A stretch of 64,000 nucleotides of DNA from positions 7,501-71,500 of the forward strand of contig JACVVK020000368.1 in assembly GCA_018292915.2 (NCBI GenBank). Reading direction: 5' to 3'. Shown here one piece after another: positions 57,165-64,000 of the stretch. The stretch's first letter is position 1. Each line of letters starts with the position of its first letter. The stretch comes from Batillaria attramentaria (taxonomy: Eukaryota > Mollusca > Gastropoda > Batillariidae). The translations under genes and the position numbers were made by a program. Below the pieces are notes generated by a model. That model was not told the origin of the DNA, did not search any database, and saw only the letters and a list, made by a program, of their open reading frames with translations.

Positions 57165-57690
57165 ACATTATATTGTACATGAAGCCTTATAGTGATGTAT
57201 GCATATGCGGTCGATGATCACAGTTTTTGTACTGGCAAATGCCAGCGCGAATATAAGTATACATACAGTAAAACGAATACAGTAAAAACAGCTAACGTGA
57301 CGTGTGTAAGGCAGTGAGAATGTGCATGCGTCCATTGTCTGACTGTAACATATAAGCAACAATACTAGACTGTCCATTGCCCCCCCCCTCCCCTTCCCAC
57401 ACCCCCACCCCCACCCCGAGCAAACACGGTCTCAGTACTACAAGTAACTGTTCTCACCGTACACTGTTTCCTATAGTAATGCATACCAATGTCAAATGTT
57501 TTTTTACAGTTACTGATGCTGACCATGATGACATATGATAACAAATATATTCCTGTCTACCCATACCTAAAAAAAAAAAAATTAGAGAGAGAGAGAGAGA
57601 ACTTGCACGGTCAAATCTGTCACAATTACAGAGTTTTCAGCGTCACTGAAACCCATATAAAAGCCAAGGGCAGCCTGATTTCACAGCTAT
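57165..57690. other. Unrecognised sequence with low-complexity runs
   Basis: C-rich tract at 57381-57418 and an A run at 57570. 57600-57680 resembles the core of the TTAA-flanked MITE at 18389. Confidence 0.4.
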
Positions 57691-57754
57691 TTCGAGGTTA
57701 GACTCTAACCCAGGGCTAACAGCCCTAACCTCGACTATTACATACGGGCCCTGG
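57691..57754. mobile_element. MITE, GGGCCCGYATGTA family, copy d (one end only)
   Basis: TTCGAGGTTAGACTCTAACC through CATACGGGCCCTGG. Confidence 0.65.
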
Positions 57755-58146
57755 CCTTTACAGGCATTGAAATACAGCGAACACAGCTTATCTTTCTTTT
57801 CTTGCTTCGCTAGGCATATATAACCCGAAACTGAAACTGCCGCTATAACTCTCAGTAATAGGAAACAGCCTGTTCAGGAGTATTGACATTTTTGAGGTAG
57901 TTTCGGCTGTGTTTTCCCGGTTATGGCCATTTTACGTTGTATTGTGCGTAAGCTAATGTACATTTACATAATAGACGACTCCAATCCTGTCACTCAAAAG
58001 GGGCAAGCAGAAGTCAGCGAGCACACCACATGGCATGGACTGGCAAACTTCCTTGCCAGACACTACAAAGAGGGAAGCACATGTATTTCGATGGAAACGT
58101 GGAAAGAAAGCAGTAAGTTCGTTGACGTCATTTGAGGAAAACGGCC

Positions 58147-58398
58147 GTTACGTCAGTCTCTTCCATCTTCGAAATTGTGGAACTCTCTCCCTGAGACAGT
58201 GAAGGAGGCAGTCAGCATTACCGCATTCCGGAACTGCCTGAAGACTCAGCTCTTTAGTGCCTCGCGCCAGTAATCATCTGTAGCCTTTTTTTTTCTTTCT
58301 ATCTTTCCTTTCAAAACCTCTCCCTAATCGCCGTAAGCACTCCGTTAGGGTGGAGCCGTGCGCTATATCAAGTCTCCATCATCATCATCATCATCATT
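58147..58398 (+). pseudogene. LINE 3' end with ORF2 C-terminus
   Basis: The frame LWNSLPETVKEAVSITAF..NCLKTQLFSASRQ ends at a stop near 58272, followed by a short 3' UTR with GTGCGCTATATCAAG and a tail of (ATC)n at 58378-58397. Typical end of a CR1/Jockey-type LINE. Confidence 0.75.
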
Positions 58399-58522
58399 AT
58401 CTTGAAATCACCCCTTTGCCCATACAATGACGTAATGGACATACTGTGTTTTGCCAATATACGGCAAAGGAAACGGATGGGAATTTAGCCTCGGGAATTG
58501 CCGAGTGGAGTCGTCTATTACA
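58399..58522. repeat. Dispersed repeat, inverted copy of 19808-20000
   Basis: The complement reads TAATAGACGACTCCACTCGG, then GGCAAAACACAGTATGTCCA and ACGTCATTGTATGGG. It carries one CRE-like site. Confidence 0.6.
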
Positions 58523-58556
58523 GTATCACGACCGCTTACGACCCGCAAAGAGCTGC

Positions 58557-58936
58557 AATAATGAGTATTGCGGAGGCGTTTTACCCAATTTCACGAATCG
58601 GCTCAAAGCGCCGGGAACTCACGCGCTCAGGTAAATCAAACGCATTCTCTCACACACTGGACATAAACACATTACAATCACGTGGTGCGAAGGGTCAGCT
58701 CAGCTATTTAAATTTCGGAATTTAGAATTGCATTTATTTTCCAAATTTGGCGGGCTGAACATTTCCAAAGCAGAGGGGGAGAAAGCCGGAGTACCCGGAG
58801 AGAAGCCCCGACGATCGGCCCGAATGAACGGTGTCACATACGAGAAGAAAAAATTCTTTGCCCCGAGTGGGGCTTGAACCCCTCGCCTCGCGCATTGGTG
58901 ACAAGTCTCTTAACCACTAGACCACCGACCGCCCCG
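58557..58936 (-). mobile_element. tRNA-derived SINE, GGGGCGGTCGGTGG family, full length
   Basis: The minus strand starts GGGGCGGTCGGTGGTC, A box-like GTGGTTAAGAGACTTG, B box-like GGTTCAAGCCCC, a body with TCTCCGGGTACTCCGGC, then GCTGACCCTTCGCACCACGT and the 3' domain GGCGCTTTGAGCCGATTC up to ATACTCATTATT-like sequence. Confidence 0.8.
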
Positions 58937-59060
58937 GATGAAGCCCATTGGTATACGTTTTGGAATCCACGGTTTTGCTAGTTAAAGTCATATTTGTCTT
59001 CCATCATCAGAACTTTGGAAACTTTTAATGTCGCCAGCGACCACGTGCGAGTTGCACAGA

Positions 59061-59231
59061 GATGGGTGGGTGTTCGGGAGCTTAACGTCCTTTTCCACCA
59101 CGTATGGGTGATATAAAAGACGGGGCAACGAGAAAAAGGCCAGCACAAACATTTGGCCCGAACCGGGATTCGAACTCACGACCCGAGCGTTGAAAGTTCA
59201 ACGCTCTACCATTCGGCTACCCCGGCTCCCC
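59061..59231 (-). mobile_element. tRNA-derived SINE, GAGCCGGGG family, copy 3
   Basis: Minus-strand full copy: GGGGAGCCGGGGTAGCCGAA, GTAGAGCG, GGTCGTGAGTTCGAATCCC, the GCCAAATGTTTGTGCTGGCC body and ACCCACCCATC end. Confidence 0.85.
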
Positions 59232-59716
59232 TGCACTGAGACGGCCACAAGCCGTAGCTATACAGTCAAACACGCTTAAGCCGAACTCGCCCGGGGAATG
59301 AAAAATCGTTTCGCTTATCCGAGTTTCTGCATATCCGAGTTCGGATAAGCCAAACCTTTCCCGGGAAATTACCCTGCAGTTCGGCTTAAGCGAGTTTTTT
59401 CAGGATAAGTTGTAAAATCACTTGCAATGTTTGTAAAACGTTTTTTTGTTGTTGTTGTTGTTTTTTGGTTTTTTTTACAAGAGAATATCTTTGCTTCCCT
59501 TTGCAACTGAAACATCGAAACATCGAACTGATAATTTTGCGAAAGTTTGTAGACGTGTATGCCGTTTTTCTATGGGCAAATGTATATATGTATATATGCA
59601 AATGTGTATAATGGCAACGGTCTGAGAGAGACACGGGTCGAGCTTATTGATTCCTGGGACTAGTAACACAGACAAAACTCTCCAGGTATGGAGAAGCCTG
59701 CATTGTGTGTCCACTT

Positions 59717-59747
<31 letters not shown>

Positions 59748-59751
59748 GCGT

Positions 59752-59752
<1 letters not shown>

Positions 59753-59813
<61 letters not shown>
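59753..59813. repeat. (GT)n microsatellite
   Basis: Long GT run preceded by a CT run (59720-59746). Confidence 0.95.
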
Positions 59814-59818
<5 letters not shown>

Positions 59819-59904
59819 GAATAAGATCAAAACAGTGACAAGTTACAAGTGCTTTCCGACTTCAGTGGGGCTTTATTAAAAACAAAATTGTAAAACTAAA
59901 TGGT

Positions 59905-59905
59905 G

Positions 59906-59955
<50 letters not shown>

Positions 59956-60365
59956 TGCGCGCGCATTACTGTACGCACAAATCAATGCACGCTCCACTCC
60001 GTTCCTGCACTCCACCCACCCACCACCTCCACCCCTCCCCCACCCTCACACACACACACACACACCACACACACACCACACACACACACACACAAATGTG
60101 CGCGCTTCTATGCGCACAAGCCAATGCACGCTTCACCTCTCCCCTACCCCCCCCCCCCCCCCCCCCCCCCCTCCCCTCACACACACACACACACACACAC
60201 ATGTGCGCGCTTCTATACGCACAAGCCAATGCACGATTCATCTCTCCCCCCCCCCTCCCCCTCACACACACACACACACACAATGTGCGCGCTTCAATAC
60301 GCACAAGCCAATGCACGCTCCATCCCCCCCTCCCTCCACCCCTCACACACACACACACACACACA
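59905..60365. repeat. Compound tandem repeat with (AC)n and poly-C
   Basis: About four to five units, each with (AC)n, a TGTGCGCGCTTCTATACGCA block, CAAGCCAATGCACG and a C-rich stretch (blocks at about 59954, 60096, 60201 and 60282). Long Thr/His/Pro ORFs here are repeat artefacts. Confidence 0.85.
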
Positions 60366-60474
60366 CTGGGAGACTGCATGTTACACACTCCCTCCCCTAC
60401 ACACGCCAAAAGAAACAATCGTGCACGCACAAATCTAAGCCCGAGCCATCCCCGTACCAGGGGCCGTAACGCTA

Positions 60475-60538
60475 CATCCCCGTACCAGGGACCGTAACGC
60501 TACACTAGTGTAGCGTTACGGACCCTGGTACGGGGATG
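60475..60538. repeat. 64-bp near-perfect palindrome
   Basis: 32-bp arms (starting CATCCCCGTACCAGGG) meeting at CACTAGTG with a single mismatch. A direct copy of most of the left arm (CATCCCCGTACCAGGGGCCG) precedes it at 60447-60474. Confidence 0.95.
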
Positions 60539-61256
60539 AGCCCGAGCTCACATCCTTTCGACTAGCCCATAAACCGCGCCCATCGCAAATCTCCCAAGGT
60601 TACCTTTCGACCTGCCCCTCCCCAGTGCCCCTCCCTCGGCCATCCCATCTCTAACCCTGAACCCACCACCTAATTCACGCACGCAAACTTACCACTCTTT
60701 CTGTCCAAACCATGGCGCCTGCAAAACATGTGGCACGCGTCATACCATCAGTTTCCCGCATACTGAAAAACAGGTGACGTGTTCGTTCCCGTAGGATAAT
60801 GATAGCCGTGACGAAATATGTTTATCTTCCCGACGTGTTTATGAAGCAAAAATTAAAAGTCTCTCCGACAGTGTTTAGAGTTCGGCTTATCTGTCAAAAT
60901 CACGTTTGAGATATCCGTGTTTGAATTAGCTATTTTTTGACAGTGTTTGGCTTATCCGAATTAGAAATAGTCTTACAAAGAGGGGGGGTCTGGCGGGGAA
61001 TTGGTTTTGGTTTCTGTTATCCGAGTTTTTTGCTTAAGCGTGTTTCGTTTAGGCGAGTGCGGCTGTATAACACTTCTTCCAGTCAGCCTTCTCTCCCTCT
61101 TAGTTAATTAGCTGCGAAATGGTCTTTGTTGCTTGCACAACTCTATCCGTCTGTAAATACTACCCCCCCCCCCTCCCCCCAGCTCATTATATCGAGATCC
61201 CAGCTGTATGTTATGAAAGTGATGTGTGTGTGTGCGTGCGTGCGTGCGTGCGTGCA

Positions 61257-61257
<1 letters not shown>

Positions 61258-61299
<42 letters not shown>
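61258..61299. repeat. (GT)n microsatellite
   Basis: GCGTGCGTGC followed by a GT run, then a retroelement-like GCGCTATATAAAAGCAATTT tail with TTTA repeats. Confidence 0.9.
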
Positions 61300-61302
<3 letters not shown>

Positions 61303-61432
61303 TGTAGAGCGCTCTGAGCCAGCGTCTGCTGGGATAATGCGCTATATAAAAGCAATTTATTTATTTATTTATTTTATTTATTAGATTGTCCGCAGCTTGA
61401 AGGTTCTACTCAATTTGTTTGGTATATCTACA

Positions 61433-61733
61433 CGGGACTGTCGGTGGAGTAGTGGTTAAGACGTAGTCACCAATGCGACAGGTCAGGTTCGAGGCCCACT
61501 CGGCGAAGAATTTTTCTTTCTCGTATGTGGATAAGTCTTAAATGCAATTCGAAAAATTCCGAAACTTACATTGTTGAGCTGACCCTTCGCACCACGTGAT
61601 TGTAATGCGTTCATGTCCAGTGTTTGAGAGAATGCGTTGATTCACGTGAGCGTGCGTGTTGGGTTTAGCTCGCGGTGCTTTGAGCCAAATATTTCGGATA
61701 AAGCGCCTATATTAATGAGCTTGTTATTATTAT
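61433..61733 (+). mobile_element. tRNA-derived SINE, GGGGCGGTCGGTGG family, internally deleted
   Basis: Head ACTGTCGGTGGAGTAGTGGT, B box-like CAGGTTCGAGGCCC, AATTTTTCTTTCTCGTATGT, then directly the 3' domain GCTGACCCTTCGCACCACGT and AAAGCGCCTATA, ending TTATTATT. Confidence 0.75.
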
Positions 61734-61903
61734 GTGCTTGGTAAAAGGGTGTAAGCGCGTTCCAATTCCAGAGATTACATGCCCTTTTACTATTTTTGAC
61801 GATCGCTTCTCTGGATCCTTGGAGTTGATGACACAGGTCGCGTCGATGTATCAAATGACGCTGTACCACTGACGTACCTGCAAGTCTGGCAAGATAATTA
61901 TAC

Positions 61904-61970
61904 CACGTCAGACGGTGTTCGACGTCATTTTAATAAACTAACCGTAATTTGACGTCATAACATTACGTCA
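61904..61970 (+). promoter_or_regulatory. CRE-like site cluster upstream of secreted-protein exon
   Basis: CACGTCA at 61904, GACGTCA at 61921, a perfect palindromic TGACGTCA at 61950-61957 and TTACGTCA at 61963-61970, about 75-140 bp before the ATG at 62044. CREB/ATF factors bind such sites in animals. Function here is inferred only. Confidence 0.4.
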
Positions 61971-62043
61971 AACATTCCATTATTACCGCATAAGATAAAT
62001 TTGCCCCGCCCTGTCATAAAATGAAACTCATAACAGTGCAACG

Positions 62044-62202
62044 ATGAAGTTGTCTTTCCTCTTGCTGACTTTTCTCGCTTCGTGGAGTCTCTCAAAGCAG
62101 TCGATAGATTTGAACCTTCGGCAGCTACAGTTTGTGTCCGACCATCTGACCACCAACCAATGCCGAAAGCTTCTTGCTGCACTACATGAGAAGAAAGTTC
62201 AG
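62044..62202 (+). CDS. First exon of a putative secreted protein
   Basis: 53 codons from ATG to CAG|GTATGC. Residues 1-17 are a signal peptide (Lys, then a Leu/Phe-rich core LSFLLLTFLASW, then SLS). The mature part starts near KQSIDLNLRQLQFVSDHLTT and contains NQCRKLLAALHEKK. The shape 'Q-C-R-K-L-x-x-A-L-H' reminds me of small secreted or single-pass gastropod proteins with a helical, death-fold-like ectodomain, but I cannot confirm the family. The exon ends in phase 0. A matching acceptor is at 63969. CRE-like sites precede it. Confidence 0.5.
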
Positions 62203-62842
62203 GTATGCTAGCGTTACAGATCTGCTGTGATATGGAAAAGAAGGTTTGTAAAAGTGATTTTGATAGGCGCTTACGACACAGACACGGGCAAGTGTATTGT
62301 TTTCATCTTGACTGCTCAGACATTTTTCTTGCAAACCAATTCAGGCATTTAAATAAACTACACAGTAAATATACAGTACACGCTCAGAAGAACCACACAT
62401 ATATAGACACATGCACAGTTTAAAGGAGCTAACGCTACTATTATATGCTCACAGATCTTTCTGAGCTTTTTTTTTTTTTTTTTCATCACACCACTTAGAC
62501 ACCTCGACAGTGACAGCGTGTGTAATGCTGGCACTGAGCCAACAGAAAAGTAACAATAGTCGCAGAATTTGAATGTTCGACCGCTCGCGCAAAGTGTATA
62601 AACAGCATTGTGTCGTATTAAGAGCTGTACTAATCATCATGATTTCGAGCGTACATGAGCACGCACGAGCGAAACTGTTCCAAAACATAAGCTGGCTTAG
62701 CAAAGATGGACTTAGCCCGTTTAATGTGTTGGTCAACAACTCACATTCACACATGTGCTCTGACGCAAACAACAACAACAACAAAACGTAAACTTTGTTG
62801 CAGGTATAAGAACACTAGGTCTCACAAACATATTCCCTACAA

Positions 62843-63258
62843 GGGGCGGTCGGTGGTCTGGTGGTTAAGAGACTTGTCACCAATGCGAGAGGTGGGGGGT
62901 TCGAGTCCCACTCGGGGCAAAGAATTTTTCCTTCTCGTATGTGGCACCGTTCATTCGGGCCGATCGTCGGGGGTTTTCTCCGGGTACTCCGGCTTCCTCC
63001 CCCTCTGCTTTGGAAATGTTCAGCCCACACCAAATTTGAAAAATAAATGTAATTTTAAATTCCGAAATTTAAGTAGCTGAGCTGACCCTTCGCACCACGT
63101 GATTGTAATGTGTTTATGTCAAGTGTGTGAGAGAATGCGTGTGATTCACGTGAGCGTGCGTGTTGGGTTCAGTTCGCGGCGCTTTGAGCCGATTCAGGAA
63201 ATTGGGTAAAGCGCCTATACAATACTCATTATTATTATTAATATTATTATTATTATTA
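62843..63258 (+). mobile_element. tRNA-derived SINE, GGGGCGGTCGGTGG family, full length
   Basis: Head GGGGCGGTCGGTGGTCTGGT, A box-like GTGGTTAAGAGACTTG, B box-like GGTTCGAGTCCC, a middle with TCTCCGGGTACTCCGGCTTC, then GCTGACCCTTCGCACCACGT, CACGTGAGCGTGCGTGTTGG, GGTAAAGCGCCTATACAATA and an (ATT)n tail. Reference copy for the 3' halves found at the ends of GT92 genes A and C. Confidence 0.85.
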
Positions 63259-63655
63259 GGCATCTTAGTCACCCCTACAATGCGTCAGTCTAGAAACAAA
63301 CATTATCATGCATAGACCATTCAAGGGCACGTAACTGACAGGAATTTTTAAAAAAATTGAACGTCTCCTTTCCGTTCACAGGAGTTTAAAAAACTTTGAA
63401 CGTCTCCTTTCCGCTCAGGCCTCACTGGAGTAATGCTAGTCTGCTTTCTGTTTAGGCCAGAAAGCCGCTTTATCCAAAACCGCTCGCGACACCTTTGTCT
63501 CTCTCCTGCGCAAAAAGTCCCAGCATCACTGGCAACTTGCCTCTTGCTGCGACCCTCTTGCATGCACCTTGCCCTAGAAAATACAAAAAAAAAATCACGA
63601 AAATCACGCTTTTTCATGACAACAAAAATCACTTCAAAGTAGCACACTGGCAGAA

Positions 63656-63923
63656 CAGGGCCCGTATGTAAAACTCGAGGTTAAGTTAACCTACGTCCAC
63701 TGACCTAACCCAGACTAAGACAAAAGAAACCCCAAAACAAAAGAAAGAAAGAAAGACAAAAATCCTTCTATAACGGCATAGGCACCTTGCTGAAATGGAC
63801 CCCCTTCCTGATTTAAAACAAAAAACGACAGAAAATTTAACCCTAGAGCTAGTTTAGTTCGAGGTTAGACTCTAACCCGGGGCTAAACTCCCTAACCCCG
63901 ACTTTTACATGCGGGCCCAGGGT
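63656..63923. mobile_element. MITE, GGGCCCGYATGTA family, copy c
   Basis: CAGGGCCCGTATGTAAAACT at the left and CTGGGCCCGCATGTAAAAGT (reverse complement) at the right, with inner CGAGGTTA/GGGTTAG blocks. Confidence 0.8.
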
Positions 63924-63969
63924 TCTTCAAATAAACATGGCCCCACGCTCAATTCGTGTCTTCACGCAG

Positions 63970-64000
63970 GTGAATGGTCGAAAGCTGAAGCCAGTGAAGG
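63970..64000 (+). CDS. Possible second exon of the secreted-protein gene (cut by window)
   Basis: Acceptor CGTGTCTTCACGCAG then an open phase-0 frame VNGRKLKPVK to the window end. It would continue ..EKKVQ. Too short to judge. Confidence 0.3.
   Translation, partial: MNGRKLKPVK

Larger units (their letters stand above)
59263..61065. mobile_element. pogo/Tigger-like element, third member
   Basis: Left CAGTCAAACACGCTTAAGCC, right (reverse complement) CAGCCGCACTCGCCTAAACG, with ACACGCTTAAGC just inside. TA on both sides (59261-59262, 61066-61067). Subterminal GCTTATCCGAG phrases on both arms. No transposase; the interior is filled with microsatellites and a 105-140 bp tandem repeat. Confidence 0.75.
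62203..63969 (+). other. Putative intron with SINE and MITE insertions
   Basis: Holds a poly-T run (62467-62484), the full SINE (62843-63258) and MITE copy c (63656-63923). No other coding evidence. Confidence 0.4.

Noticed and set aside
57923..58135. Exon with TTWHGLANF resembling the N-terminal HG motif of DEG/ENaC channels
   Set aside because: A single short motif match with no neighbouring channel exons, bordered by MITE and LINE remnants. Not enough to call.
59900..60497. Long open frames rich in Thr/His/Pro on both strands
   Set aside because: They are translations of AC and C runs in all frames, with no domain and no bias.

Overview
The window is eukaryotic, intron-rich and repeat-dense. 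It most likely comes from a mollusc, probably a gastropod. This is inferred from abundant AC/GT microsatellites, several tRNA-derived SINE families, L1/Tx1-like and Jockey/I-like non-LTR elements, pogo/Tigger-like DNA transposons and an expanded GT92 glycosyltransferase locus. No bacterial gene, CRISPR array, rRNA or convincing functional tRNA was found.

Layout. 1-9.1 kb holds a broken L1/Tx1-like LINE on the minus strand. Its endonuclease is split by a 4.3 kb TIR-bounded element that carries a short motif at a ~185 bp register. A separate ORF1-like gene lies at 8.2-9.1 kb. 9.4-14.5 kb is mostly unrecognised sequence with a decayed piggyBac-like transposase. 14.5-18.1 kb is a pogo/Tigger-like element holding a captured LINE fragment and a second, nested pogo-like MITE. 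A close copy without the nested MITE sits at 27.1-29.3 kb.

The main host locus is a tandem array of GT92 glycosyltransferase genes on the minus strand between about 21.2 and 57 kb. Gene A (21257-26226) and gene C (49088-54427) are complete four-exon reading frames of 674 and 620 codons. Both encode type II membrane proteins with a DxDE motif. Gene B (40869-44092) keeps three exons, but its last exon was cut by a 5'-truncated LINE (about 35947-38672). Gene D (44148-45005) is a broken fragment fused just upstream of B. Comparing paralogous positions inside the window dates many insertions, because one copy shows the empty site of another. It also shows where two satellites grew from single-copy sequence: the 4.8 kb array at 29.5-34.4 kb and the 45.0-45.5 kb array.

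The right part (54.5-64 kb) holds SINEs, a possible Ginger-like TIR element with an integrase-like ORF, a third pogo-like element full of microsatellites, and what looks like the first exon of a secreted-protein gene (62044-62202) behind a cluster of CRE-like sites. Its second exon may begin at 63970 and run off the window.

All exon boundaries were read by eye from frame, GT-AG sites and comparison between copies. No alignment or database search was run.
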